Source: Ctena decussata
Lineage: Eukaryota; Mollusca; Bivalvia; Lucinida; Lucinidae
Length of the DNA: 64,000 bases
Reading direction: 5' to 3'
NCBI GenBank assembly: GCA_963989385.1
Contig: OZ022500.1
Span: 110,401,842-110,465,841 of the forward strand
Notes under the pieces: generated by a model
What the model saw: the letters and a program-made list of their open reading frames with translations, nothing else
What the model was told of the DNA's origin: nothing
Databases searched by the model: none
Shown: piece by piece, positions 1-15,100 of the stretch
Numbering within the stretch: the first letter of the stretch is position 1
How the letters are laid out: every line of letters begins with the position of its first letter
Position numbers and translations under genes: made by a program

Positions 1-148
1 GTATTCCAAGAGCCTGGGTCTCCAGTACCGATGTACTGTAGGTCGTCTGCTGCCACTGTGGGGGCTGGAAGTTACGTTGGATGTTCACAACAACAATGGC
101 TGTTGCAGATCTGGCTGGTGTGCCATTATCTTGGGCCAGGACTCGGAC
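1..148 (-). CDS. Cadherin exon 27, cut by the window edge (EC12-EC13)
   Basis: Acceptor TTGTAG, phase 0 in; the exon continues beyond position 1. Encodes VRVLAQDNGTPARSATAIVV, then the linker VNIQRNFQPPQW and SVLETQALGI. The repeat has just begun, so at least one further EC repeat, the membrane region and the stop codon are outside the window. Confidence 0.94.
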
Positions 149-3100
149 CTACAAAACACACAGATGGTTGATGAATGACAAATATTTCTGGCCATATTGA
201 CTGACAGCTACTTCTGTCAACATTTATGTGCAGATTTTCAATGATACTTGATTGCTTTTCAGTTCATTATGTGCTATGACTATGGTAAATCAGAGGCAAA
301 TCAAAACTATCAAAGATACATCTTTGTATACCAGTTTCTTTTATTTTTTGGTGTTTCAACATGAGCAGGAAATCTTTATCTGTCAAAACTAAAGCAAATG
401 CTTGTTTGTCTTTGGGTAGAGGTGTTAAAAATTGCAACACATCAACAGCCTGCCCTCTTTGGACTTGAACCCGTCATTGTTCAGAGACAGTTTTCACCTT
501 GAAAATAGCAGAAAAACAGGTTAACTTGTCACTTACATTTTCTTGCTGAAGACAAAAACGAAATGCAGCTTAGTCTCTTACAGGATTCTGAGTGTCAAGT
601 TGCAGATGAAGTCACATAGCAGCTTTATGTGAATGTCATAAAAATTTTGTGACATCAAAAATCTAACCTGACGTCAAATATCATTCTTGTTGAGAGAACA
701 TTCATTTTCTTCATTTACGAAGAATTTAGGCACATCTGAACTTTTCTTTTTGTTCATGAAAAACAGAAACTATTAATGAAAGACAGAAGTTTCATTCTAT
801 GAGTTGAAAGTGTATCTTGAATATTTGAAAGCGTCAGAAAATATGGTTCTATTCATGAAAAAGAAGTTACTCACATAATACAGGTCTCTGTTGTCATTGG
901 CTAAGTTAGCCCTCACTCGGACCTCTCCTGTGTTCAGACTTGTAAATGATGTACTGACAACATCAAAGTATGTAGGGGCAGTATCATCTCCAATCACACT
1001 GAAAGTGATCTGGTTAAACTGGGACTGAAAAACAAAGGGGGCATATCAAATATAAGTGAACTGTCACGAATCTGATTCATAAAATTAATGTTTCCTGTTC
1101 ATATCTCAGTTTAAGCTTATATGTTAAATTTAGTTAGGTCAAAAAGTGGAAGACATCAAATAAAACTTTGGCAATCTAAATATTCTGAGTATTACAAAAT
1201 TAATAATGTAAAATTAATAATTAATAATGTAACTAAATAATGAAGTATCTATTCCTATCCATGCTGACTTGACTATACAGTAACTTTCACATCTTGCAAT
1301 GTAGTATCTTTACTACAGTCTTTGCAATGCTCAGAAAACAGATATCTAAAATCTTTAATTTTTTATAAGATTATGACGTCAAGATCAAGATTTCAATTGG
1401 ATAAAATTTTCCATCTACACATGAAAACAGACATCCTGACCTTTCAAAAGCTCATCATGTGTTTGTAGAAAGGAGGCAAAAACAAAAATGGTAGAGTTGC
1501 TTCCCCTGAAAGCCTACCCACTCATCTTTACTATACTCCTTCCCAGAAACTCCAAAAACTTACACTGCTATCCTGATCCTGGGCTGAGACCAGAGCAACA
1601 GAGGACCCAATATTCTGTGTCTCTAGAATAGTAGCATAGTATGTGCTGTTGAAGAATAGGGGAGAGAATTCATTCCTGTTGACATTAATAGTGACGTCTG
1701 CTGTTTCTGATGCTTGTCTGGATGAAGGTTGTCCAAGGTCACGCAAGGTCACAGTAAACTGCAAAAGAAATGTCAGGAATGACTGAATGGAAATAAATGA
1801 TTGTAAGAGTGAGTGAGTGAACTCGGGTTTAACGTCCCACCAACAACGAGGTCATATGGAGACAGGACGTCGGTTTAAAGTCTCACCTGAAAGACCGGAG
1901 AAGCGGGGGATCGAACTTGCGACCCCTGGGTTGGTAGTCCGGAGTGTTATCCACTACGCTACAGCCGCTCCATGATTGTAAGAAATATGTAACTAGCAGA
2001 TTTTTCAGTTTAGCTGAAATGCATTTTGTTTTTAAGGGTAAAGCATAAATAAACACACAGATGACTGCTTGTGATGCACCTACTAAATATACTGTCCTAG
2101 ACTTTGTGGATGAAGAGTAAAAAATATTCTCTTTACACACTTCATCGGCAAAACTTCAATTGGCAATTGATAGGATAACTGTAATGCCCCTAAAATGTGA
2201 CAGAATCCTGATCAGGCTGCTTTAAAGTATGCTGGTGCTCTGCAGCCAGAAGTTTTATAACAATGCCAGATAATCAAATCACCTTGCCCAAATTTCGGTA
2301 TAATTATATAAACTGTTCACAGTAACCCCAAATTTAGGGCAAATGCAGTACTAGAATATATGCATACATACAAAGACCAAAAAAATATGAGCCGCGACAT
2401 GACAAAACCAACAATGTGGTTGTGCGCCCAGCGCAGACTCAGATCAGCCTGGGCATCCGCCCAGTCTGATCAGAGTCTTCGCTGTCTGCATAGAGGTAGC
2501 TTAGACCCTAAGCTACCCTTTAAGCGCTTAGCAAAGCGTCTGATCAGACTGGGTGAATGCCCAGGCTGATCGGAGTCAGTGTTGGGCGCACAACCACATT
2601 GTTGGTTTTCTCGCGTCGCGGCTCATATGTGCAATTTAAATTTAGTCATACCTGGAACTGATCAACATTGGAGCCAACAAGTGTATTTCTCAACATCAGA
2701 TCATTGCCGACAACTTGGAAGTAATTTGTTGCCAGATTATTGCTAGATATGAGGTAAGACAGTGTATTGTGTGGTGCCTGGGAGTCCACATCACGAGCCC
2801 TGAAGGTCAGGATGGTTTGCAAGAAGCCAAAATTCTCATCAATGGTTTGTGAGTATGAGGTCTGCAGCCATTCGGGGTCATTGAGATTTCTGTTGATGTT
2901 GACAACAACTGTACCAGTGGAAGACAAGCCACCGGAGTCTGTGGCACGAACTCGAATCTGCAAGCGTAAGAAGTGTCATGATAAATTAACCCTATTGCAC
3001 TCAGAACGGGCAAAACTCCATAGAGTTTTGGCCTTTCTGAGTGCAATAGGGTTAATGAACATGTATGATGAAAAAAATGACTAGGAAGTTTAACCTCCTT

Positions 3101-6100
3101 TTCAAAAGTATTTCAGTCATTTACGGATGATGGGAAGGTGATTATGAACAGCTCTTTGTAGGTAAGTGCCATTAAGGTTCAGACAGAATATCACCTGCAG
3201 CAGGACTCAAACCTGCAACCCTCTGATCCAAAGTCTGAAGCATAATAGACATGAATATAGAATATAAAAACATACCTTGTAACTTCACCTTTTAGGAAGA
3301 TATGTCAGTCTTGGTGACAAAATTCTTGATGAAAAGCAGGCAATTTTTTGTAGTTGTATTTTTGACTGTAGCATTTTCTATACAGTCATGCAAGTAGTTT
3401 TCTTATTTCTCTATATAAGCATATATTTGACCTCTCATTAGGGACTGCCCCATTGAGGCAGCACTAAAATGATCAAAGAATAATTTTTTTCTTTAAGAAA
3501 TAACAAAAATTGTCTCAAATAATCACAAATTAATCCACATGAATTAATCTGCATTATCTATATCTCTGTATAAGTTCAATTAAATGCCTACAAAAATAAA
3601 TCACTCACTGTGTATGAGAGAGCATCATCCCTGGTTAGCTCACTGCGTACTGTCAACAAACCACTATTCTCATCCACACGAATGTAGTATGCACCAATAT
3701 CATCTAAAACCATGGAATAGGTCACTGGATCTGCCTGAAAATTTACAATAAAGTACAATAGCAAAGTAACAATGTACATGTACCAGTACAGTCGACTTTG
3801 GTTATCTCAAATAATGATATCTAAAAATACTCCCTAATATCAAAGAATGCTGTTTTGACACATTTACCCTTTTTACCCATTTTTACCCTTCAAAGTCCAA
3901 CAAAATGCCTGGGAAAACAGCATCGGCATTTCAGACTGCATGAGCAGTCTCATTTGGGCATGAACTATTTGCGAACAGTTTTAATTTAGTACTGACAAAG
4001 TTCAGCTATTATTCTCATATGGTTTAACCCTCTAAATGCCAAAAGGCAGATGGCAAAAATTTCGATAAATATTTCATCCAAGCTCTATTATATTGAGAAT
4101 TCAAATACTAGAGGTCAAACAGCATAGATACTGATGAGGTGGCTCATAATGAGCCACCTCATCAGGACCTATGCTGTATGCCAATTCAACTATATACTGT
4201 TTGCTGGAATCATTTTGTGAGTGGCAGATTTGTTACTTTTCAAGGTCTAAATAATGTGCCCCTTTAGTAAAATGCAATGCCTCTTGGGCATTTTATAGAT
4301 TTAATATTGTAACTTTAATGATAATGGCAATTTTGGCACTGGAATGTCAGAGCTGTGTATTAGAGAAGATTCATATCATAATCCAAAAACAATTTCTCAA
4401 AATATATATTTTAATAGCAACATATGTTGTGGCCCATTATTAAAGCCACCCAGGAAAGAATATTCCAATGAGAGATCTCAAGTTTTGTGCACAAAGTAAT
4501 TTCTTAAATCATCATAATATCCATAACCTTGTACACTAAAACAGAGTCATACGTTCTCAGTCCACAACCTTTTACACTTTAACACTCTCATACAATGTCC
4601 CATACAGCCTCCATTATCAAAGGCAAAGGGATAATTGTATAGCTTACACCAAGGTACTGAACACCAGTAACACTTACCAGTGTCCACTAATTCCACCCAA
4701 AACAACAAGACATTAACTTACTGAAGCATCACTATCAGATGCTGTGACTGTAATTACACTGCTGAACACTGGCAAACTTTCATCAACTGTCGTGAAGTAG
4801 TTGCCACTCTGTGTAAACACTGGTGGTCCCTGGTTCCTCACAACATTCACTGTTATTGTTCCACTGGCAGATCGCTGTGGGAAATCATTATCAACAGCTT
4901 GCACAGAGATCTGAAAAACAAATAAACAAGAATAAGTCCTTTATGCTCAAGAGATAGGCCATATGCACACAGCAAAATCCCTGTGGGCAGAAAATGTTGA
5001 ATCAACATTGAATCAACGTTGATTCAATGTCATAACGTTGAATCAACATTTATTCAATGTTGACTCAAGATTGTGTGCTTGTAGGGAAGATTTCAATCTG
5101 CTTGCTCAGTCTGCTCTGTCTTCTTCAGGGCACCTCCTGCAGAGGCTTTACACCTCCTGCAGAGGCTTTACACCTCCTGCAGAGGCTTTACACTAAGGCT
5201 CAATTTCACCCCACTATTATCTCAGATTAATAACAATTCTGTGGTTTAATTTACCGTATTAAAGGGGCAATGTAAAATTTGGGAGATCCGCATGCTGATC
5301 TGTGTACTAAGTTGGCTGTGAAATCTGGCCTAAATGCCTGAAGCTGGGCACTATGCCTGTACATGTAAAAAAAGATGAAAATGTCCAATTAATCATTTTT
5401 TTAACATTAACAATGTTAACCTCTGGCTCTTTACAGGCCTCCTGGTTCTAGTGGTAAAGAGCCCAAGCCCTTAGATAGCAGGTCTATCTCGGCTGTAGGT
5501 TCGAGCCACAGCTGGCACACATGTAAGAATACCATGTTGTGCTTGTGGAAGGGCAAGTGTCCCTCCCCCCCACCCCCCCCCCCCCCCCCCCCCACCCCCC
5601 AGAAACTCTGGTTTTAAGCCGCCTTTGCATAATGATCTACTTGATATGAGCGAAATATCTTATATGGGTGTACAGACTGGTTCTGTTCTTTGGTGGATTT
5701 AAACTTAATCCTTCTGCGCTCAGAAAGGCCAAAATTGTATACCACAATTTGTGCACAGACCAGTTCTGCTCTTCGGTGGATTTAAACTTAACCCTCTTGC
5801 ACTCAGAAAGGCCAAAATTGCATACAATTGTGGCCTTTCTGAATGCAAAAGGGTTAAAACTTTTAAGTACTTACTGTATACTGGGTTGGTCTGTTGGCGT
5901 CACTCAGGAAAGAGTTGACAAGGAACAGCCTACCATCAAATGGCTGTAGAGTGAAGAGATCGGATCCTGAATTTGGTAGGACACTTATGATACTGAAGGT
6001 AATACCATCACCCTGAAAATGGAAATTAATATACGATAAGTTATTTTTGGAGGAGTCTTAGAAGAATTATTGATAAATGAACAGCTGTACAGTAAAAATA

Positions 6101-9100
6101 TATAAACTTACTTTTTACAAAGAATTCTGATGAGAATTAAATTACAAGTACATATACAGATCATTCCAGGTGCAACAGAGCCCTATTTAAGGTTGGGAAG
6201 AATTTCCCCTTCATGGGATTCAAACCCAGGCAGCTAGCTTAGCATGCTAGCGTTTAACCCATCGAGCAACTGGGACTCACACCAGTGGAAAACAATGCAG
6301 ATTCAAATCAGACTGGTCCTAAGACTATATTGGGTCAACCACATTTGCTCAGATACACCTATCTATTTCATATAAATGCAGTCAGACTATTTAGTCTTAA
6401 ATAAAATCTCATATGCATGTTGCCATGCAACCAAGTAGGGTTTCCAGTTTAAACAACAGATACTTACCAAATTTCCAACAACATTATCCTGGTCTGTAGC
6501 TGAGATCTGGGTCAACACAGATCCTACTGCTCTCGTCTCAACGACTGATAATAATGAGCTGGGAATATCTAACACTGGAGAGAACTCATTCACATCCTGT
6601 AAGTAACAATGTTCTGCACTTAAGATTCAGTAGACTCTTGTTATCTGAAACACTGATATCTCAAAGTACATGTACCCTCTTATATCAATGAATATAGGCT
6701 GGACACATTTCTTATTTTTCTTTACACTTCAACATGAATATCTCAAACTGCTGGTATCTCAAAGTAAATTTTCTGGGACTGGAAAATTTACTTTGAGATA
6801 CATGTATCAGTAGTTTGAGATGAACTTAGACTCTGAGATATCGCGAGTTGACTGTATATAATATATCAAATTTAAGATTCGAATTAGAGCTCTAAATAAG
6901 GGTGAGTTTTGATTAAAATTCTTGCAAAGATACCTGTATGAAAAGCTGTTTCAGGTCCTGCTCAAACGGATCAATAGGCACGCTCTTGTGCTGTCAGAAC
7001 ATCTTTTGAGCTTGTTTATTCACAATTTGGGCTGTCACTCAGTTACATGACATTACCTGAATTACCTTGCGGTCTCAGAATAAGTATAGTTTTTTAACCT
7101 TTGTTAGCATTAACTCCTTTGTTTTTTGAGGATGTGTGATGGACAACTTGATGCTTTTGTGTCCTTTTCAACAGTATTTCAGTCATATACACACGCCGGA
7201 AATGTGATTATGAATGGCTCTGTGCAATAAAGCCCCATTTAGGTTTGAACAGAATCTCACCTCTGGCGAGACTTAAACCCGGGACCATGATCAAAGTTGG
7301 AAGCACTAACCACTTAGCCACTTGAATGCTTCATGATATCATAATACACAATGCACCATGAGCAACATTTTTTTATGGTTTTCCAGGCATTTTTGATGTG
7401 TTTTTCAAAGAAACTGAAGAATGAAATGCATGAATAGCAATGATTCATGCTTGTTTCAACTGCATCAACATTTGCTGGGTCTCTTGAATGAACTTTGTAT
7501 ATTCAGGCGATGCCTGGTTTTCAAAGAAGTTCCATGGGTCCCAGCAGATGTTCGTAAGAAGCTAATCTGTACCATCTCAATAATCTATCAAATTTAACAT
7601 TGGAACAAGAGCTCCAAATATGGATAGGTTTTGCTGAAAATTCTGAGACAACCCTCATCACCCCTGGTTAACTATGTATATACAAGGGCTGCTACGAAAT
7701 GTAAAAAAGCTGTTACCAAACGAAAAAGAGTCATAGTTACCAAATGACCTGATGACCAGGTCATTTGGTAACTATGACTCTTTTTTGTTTCGTAGCAGCT
7801 GTTTTTCATTTCACAACATCCTTGAAAATATAGTTAACCAGGTGTGAATAATCTTATAAATTTAACAATGAAACAAGAGCTCCAAATACAGGTGGGTTTT
7901 AATGAAAATTCTAAGACAACCCTCATTACTTACCAAAACTTCAATAAACACACTAGCACTAGCTCCTGGGATATTGGAGTTCTGTCCGTCAGTTGTTGTG
8001 ACAAACAAATTGTATGATGATCTTGTCTCATAGTCTAGTCCTCTGTTCACCTGGATATTGCCTACACCATTGAAGTTTTCAATTCTGAAGTCTTCCGAGT
8101 TGGTGCCAGACAACACATATTGTACATTGGGAGTACTGTCAAAGTCTAAAGCCTGAAAAAATTTGAAAAAGAAACAAGCTAAAAATTTGAAAAAGAAACA
8201 AGCTGAGTTATGATGATAATACAGATGCATAGTATGTAGGTGATGAGCTTTCTAAAATTGTATCAAATGAGCCGCATTATGCAAAAATAGGACTTAACAT
8301 ATCTGGGACGATAAGAAATTCAAACCAGTCTGCCAGTCAGTGCATTCTACCTAGTGTCCATTCTACCCAAAGCCTTCATTTTGAGCCTTTGCTGTTTGCA
8401 AATACCTCAAGCACCCTTTTTTTGCATGCCACCTCGTTTTTAAAGCATAGTGATACAAAGGGCTGCAGATAAAAAGGGTTAACAGGAATAATTTAAGGAT
8501 GATTTTCCGTATTCCTCCATAAAAACATATGTTGAGACCCCTCATTAGACCCATCTAAATGGAATGGCTCTAATGAGGGGTCATAAACTATGTCTGCATT
8601 GAGAAATAAGGAATTCTCAGACAGGGTACCCACTCTTTGTTGGAAACAAATTCCCTGACTTTTCCCTGACTATTCCCTGACCAAATTCTATTTTTCCCTG
8701 ACCAAAATGTTATTATTTAACTTTCACAACCATCCACTTTAACCCTAAGATTTGTGTGTGTGGTACCTGTTTTGAGATGCAGAAAAATCAACAAACTGCG
8801 GATATATTTCAAAGCTTTGAAAAGCTTTGCAACAATACGTACTCTTCTAAACTACTTGTTCCAGAAAAGCAGCTATGAAAAAAACACAATACAGAACTAT
8901 CAACTGACACTTTAACCATCAGAGGTTCACATTTTTTGTCAAAAAGGTATAAAATTCCCGACTTTTGAGCACTTTAGGAATTCCCTGATCATTGTTCCAA
9001 ATTCCCTGACTTTTCCCTGACCTTGAAGAAAATTCGAATTTCCCTGACTTTTCCCTGACCAGTGGGCACCCTGTCAGAATTATCCTAAAAACCCCACTTG

Positions 9101-12100
9101 CATATAGACAGAGCTCTAGATAAGAGGGAGTATTTGGTGATAATTAGAGATAATTTTTGTTAATTCCGCATAAAAACATATGTTGTGACCCCTCATCTGA
9201 ACCGTCTCGACAAGACGGTTCAGATGAGGGGTCACAACATGTGGTTTCAATGAGAAATAAGAAAAATTATCCTTAATTATCATCAAATACTCCCTCTTCT
9301 CTTGAGCTCTGATATAGATCCAGAAAATGCCAGCTCATTGATCTAGGTTTCTGTACTGGACAGCCAGAAAACATACAACTCAACATGAGTATCAGTGATG
9401 GATATATATAGAGAATACCATGTTAGTGTCTTTTGATATCAAGTTTATCAGGTGAGACCAGAAACAGCATAGGAATGGCGAGGCTTGCCGAGCCAGTCTG
9501 ACGTGTTTCTGGTCGAGCCTGATAAACTTGATATCAAAAGACACTTACATGGTTTTCTATTTATCATGCATCATAGAATATTTTCATGTGTAAAGAGCGT
9601 CAAACAAAAGAGAATTAAACGCAGTTTTGTTTGAACTTGTTGACGTCGCGAATGCGTTATGACGTAAGTGGGTGACGTCATTTAACCAATCGAACGTGTT
9701 ATCACGGTCAACGTCAGTATACAGCCAATCGTCTTCAGAGATCGCTTCTAAAGGCATGACTTGATAACATTCGTGCAAGCGCCGTTCTACAGTGACATGA
9801 TATCACATGGTGTTATCATACCCGTTATCGAGTGAAATTTTGCAGTGGATGCATGATAAACTAAAATATACATGTACTTACAGTGACAGTAGCAACAACT
9901 GTTCCAAGGTTGGCGTTCTCATTGACAGAGGTAGACACAGTCACTTGGACAAATATTGGGATTTCATCTTGTACGTCAAGAACATTGATGGTGACAGTGG
10001 CGGTGCCGGTTCGGCGATCAATGGGACTATCAATGGCTTCAACAATCAGTATGTACTGGGACTGAGCCTCGTAGTCCAGGGAACGGACTGAACTGATCTC
10101 ACCACTATTGGAGTTGATGGTAAATCTGAAAGATTATGAACTGAGACTTTACTTTACTGCCTATAATCTGTACTTTGTGGAGAGCACTAGACACAATAAC
10201 AGTAACCAAGTTTTACAAAGTCAAAAATGTGTGCAATATGAAAGCTCAGAAAAGGCAAAAAAAAGTTAGAAAATGGTAAAAGGAAGAAAAATAATAAGTC
10301 TGATTGTTCAAAGTTATAGAATATGACAGAAGTTATCAGTGTATCTTTAGTGGGTGATATTTATTGGTTTTGCTATGTGTAATAATTGGCAGTAAAAACA
10401 TCAAAATAAAGATAAACATACGTGTTGGTGTTTGGCAGAGAATAGAAGACCTGTGAGTTCAGAGTACCAGCTTCGTCATTGTCAGATGCCTGTCAAGAAA
10501 ACAAAACAATATGATTACAACCAAGATGGCATTCATTCAATCTGAAAGAAGTTTAACTCTTTTTTACTCAACGGTTGATCCAAACCCATAAATTACATTT
10601 TCTAACCATACATATAACAAATGTCAATGGCCTTTTTTATATAAATAAACAGACCTTTAGGCAAGTAAAACGTTTAAATGTTCAAAGAATATGCAAACAA
10701 GAACTGTCCATGTACAGAATAGCTTGCCTGTTTCACATTTGCTCATCATATCATAAAATTTTAACTAAGAACTTTAACCCATTCCATTCAGGATACCCTT
10801 TTAGGGGTATCTGGGCAAATAGTTTGGATCCAGATCAGGTCCCACATTTGTGGGGCCTGATCTGAGATCCAAACTGTTTGCTGTCTAGACATCATTTCTA
10901 CAAGAGTTAGTTAGACCAATATTGCCAAAATATTCTTGATGCAGACGACAAAAAATCCCCAGAATGCAATGGGTAAATGCCAACATGACTGCTGTAGCTC
11001 TTCCTGTACTTTCAAGCAGGAGAGCCTGAAAATTTTCCAGGCACTCTCACTGTCCAGTCCCCTTCAATCTATTCTTGGAAGCAGCCAATCAGTGTGCTTT
11101 AGTTTGAGTTTGAGAATGTACTCAAGTTTTATAACCTCGGGCCCTGAATGCAAAGATTTACTGGCAACCAACTTACACTGACAAATCCAACAGACTGAGG
11201 AGCAGCATTTTCACTGAGAGAGAACTGGTATGGTCCATTGATGAAGAATGGACTGTTGTCATTGATGTCTGATATTGTAATGCTCAGGGTGGCTGTAGCT
11301 GACTGGAAGGTGTTGTCACTAGCAAATATACGGTACACGTAGGTGCTTCTGGACTCTCGATCCAGAATCTTTGTTTGCTCTCCTGAACCACTGGATCTAA
11401 TGGTGACCAAACCACTGAAAACGAGAAAAATACAGGTATAAACTCTTTATAAAAACAGTCTGTATATTTTAAAAAAGAATGAGTATTTCAAATCTAAGTA
11501 TGTAAGGAGAATGAGTACACCTTCAGGGGAAGTAAATCTGTCAATACCATTTTTGCCTTCCTTTTTAATGAGGGTCAACTGTTAAAGGAAAGAATTTGCT
11601 CATATTGGAGCAAATTCTTTCCTTTGAGTAGATCCTTTTTGAAATGGCTTCCTCCTCCAGGGAACAAATAGGAAGTCATAAAAGTTGTTCCCCTTTGTAA
11701 AATGACAAAAAAAACATGGAGGTCTACCCACCAATATTAAGAGACAAACAGGCTCCAAGATCTAGTCTACATGAAAAATGAGCTTTTATTCACATTTTCT
11801 GCAAAATGTTTCTTGTGGACTGCACATCAATCATCATTTTGAGGCTACCCTTGGAACAAACAATATATGAGCCACAACACAAGAAAACCAACAATAAAGT
11901 TGTGCGCCAAGCGATGACTCAGATCAGCCTGGACATCTGCAAAATTTGACCAGACTCTTCGTTAAGTGCCCAAAGTGTAGCTAAGGGTCTAAGCTACATC
12001 CATGCAGACAGCGAAGACTGATCAGACTTGGCAGATGCCCAGGCTGATCTGAGTCTGCGCTGGGCGCACAACCACATTGTTGGTTTTCTCGCGGCCTCTA

Positions 12101-15100
12101 TATATTTTTGTCCATAACTAAACTGAGGCAACTCTAATCTAAAACCCGAAACATTTTTTGTTCACTCTTAAGGAACTAAAAAGCAGACAACAGATTTACG
12201 CTTTAAAAATTTCAAAAGCTGTTTTATCCAAGCTGTATCTTATTGAGGATTCAAAGATTACAGGGCAACCAGTGTAGATCCATACGAGGCCGCTAATTAT
12301 GAGCTGCCTCATCATGGTTTAGAGCTCCAGATAAGGGTGGTTTTGATTATAATTTGACAATTAACTTGTTTTGCATGAAAACAAATGTTGTCAGCCGTAA
12401 TTTTAGCACCATCTCGGCAAGAAGATTCTTTTGAGGGGTAACAAAATGTGTATTAATGGGAAATTTACAGATATTTTCTTGCAAAGTTACCAGTCAAACC
12501 CAGCATGGATATCTGCAGCACTAAATGTGTTGTCTTATCTGAAGATGTGTTTCTAAGAAAACCAGGCCCCGAGGTTAGAAAACTTTTTCGTGCTCATCAG
12601 CTGAGCATGAAATTTTCTCTGCTAATAAATATGAAAATGCCAACTAATGTTGGCATTTTCATATTCATAAGCAGAGAAAATTTCGTACTCAGCTAAACTG
12701 AACAAGAAAACAACTGTACTAATCAGTAATTGCTATTTATTAGCAGGTTAAATTTCATGCTCAGCTGAGTTGAGCATGAAAAAAGTTTTATAACCTCGGG
12801 GCCAGGAAAAAGCAGTATTAACATATAGCTAGTGTTACCTTGATGAGATGACGAAATCTGGGGTAATCTGATTATTAAAATCTGCCTGTTGCATTGAGTA
12901 GCTCAGTCCATCACCATCAGGGTCAGAAGCATCACCCTGGAACACAGATGCCCCCGACAAAGCTCCCTCACTCACGATGATATTGTATGTTGTGGCTGTG
13001 AATGTGGGGACAGATATTCCAACATCAGTTACATCAACAATAACAGCTGTCTTTGATGCTCTGAAAGAGATATTTGCCATAATAACATGAAATATTGAGA
13101 CAGACGTACTTAAATGAGCAGTCTCATTTAGGTCTATACTGTTTCAGATTCTGCCAGAAATATTTTGAAACAATGCCAAGGAGTATTATCGGAGCCAAGT
13201 TGCTTGAAGCAAACCTAACATAACAAGGTCATAGCCAAAGATACTATAAGTCTTTCGGAAGACATGAAATCAAGTGTACTTAATTTTTCACTGAAAAAAA
13301 TGTGAGGAGCTTTTGCAAAAGCATTCCTAACATAACAAGGTCATAGCCAAGGACACTGCAAGTCTTTCAGTACACACATAATCAAGTATACTTATATTTT
13401 TTGCTGAAAAAAAATGTGAGGTGCTTGCAGTGCAAAAGCTCCAAACATTTTTCAGCAAGCACAAAATGATGTTGCTTATGCATTATACAAAAAATTTGAA
13501 AATATGTTATGTCTAGTTAACAAATAACATTGTCAGTTGGATGCTCTCAGACGTAAATGTTGGCCAAGTATCAACATCCTTGTCCTTATACAGTAGAACT
13601 TCAATGGCTCGAACCCTGCTAGCTCGTTAACCCTGCCTGCCTAGAACCTTCCTTAGTCCCTGGGGGTCACTTTATATAGAAATTTACCATGGATGCCTAG
13701 AACTACCCTTGGCTGGAACTGATTTTCATGGTCCTGAGGGTGTTCGAGCCAATGAAGTTCTACTGTAGTTGCTGAGCAAGGCCTAAATCCAAAACCTGAA
13801 CCATGTCCGCTCACATGCACACCCATGGGAATATCTTGCTTCCACATAGGTGTGCTAATAATAAGACTGCGAAATGCAGTCAGGTAAAATGCTGAAAAAT
13901 TTAAGATTTACCTCCGATCAGTGAGTGAAGTTCCGTCAGTTGCCTGTACAGTGATTGTGTACTGATTTGGATATGTGAAAGTCCCAGAAGCTGTAATCAG
14001 ACCAGAATTGGAGTTGATTGAAAACAGAGAACTGCCACCATTGCTCACATCAGAGATGGAATAGGAGATTGTGCGGAATGCCAGTGTTGTGTCGGCATCC
14101 GTGGCCGACACTGTAACCAGGCTACGAGGTCCTGTATTAAAGTTGCCATATGTTCCTTCTGGAATAGATGCTGAGTAGGCTGCTGCTGGAAACACCGGGG
14201 AGTTATCATTGGCATCTTCTATCTCTATAGCTAAGGTCAAGGTTGAACTCAGCTGGGGTGAAAAGGTCTCTCGAACAATAATCTTGAAAGTAAAATGAGT
14301 AAATGTCAGAACTGGGCTTTTTTAACCATTAATTTTGAGCTAAAATGCAGACAACAAAATTGATGTCTGAAAAATGTCAGAAAATGTTTTGTAAAAGCTA
14401 TATCATACTGAGAATTCCTAGAACAGATGGAATTGTGATCTAGATGAGGAGGCTCAATATGAGCAGCCTGGTTTTGATTTATGCTGTTTATAAATTCAAC
14501 TTTTCATTTTTGGTACTTTTAAGTGTTGACAGGAATTTGCTACTGTATTGTAAAACAGAAATATTCACTGGAAATTCAAGTATAACAGATTTCAATTATT
14601 TGAGAATGAATTATAGGTTTAAAAAAATCACACTTTTCCATTATATGAATGTCAGGTAGCATCTTATGCCATGCTCTTCTCAAATTATAAGTGAGATGAC
14701 ATTATAGATATGTTACCACAGAAAGTATGGAATTACCAATTGTTGTGCTTAATACCTTGGCAGAATCACCTCTTCATAACGTCACTTTTACATAAATGTG
14801 AACTCTTAGCTGCTATGGTAACAGATTGATGATGTCATTGGTATCATAGAATGGCATGCAGTGTATGCCATGCTACGCCAAGTTTTAAATGACACCACAA
14901 ACTGAAACTCTTTCAAATGAAACTTCAGATTTTCTCAAACAATTATTCTCAAGTCATTTAATTCAGTGCTCTATGTGGAACCTTCTTTACTACTTGCAAA
15001 AAATTGCAACACACTTTTGTCTTTATTTCACAATACATGACTTACTGCTATACCACAGCGAATATTAACCCTTAAAGCACAAAAAAGAAGACAAAATTGG

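Noticed and set aside
10126..10421. Additional cadherin exon in intron 17
   Set aside because: Exons 17 and 18 join in frame and in domain order with nothing missing; the interval has no cadherin-like peptide.
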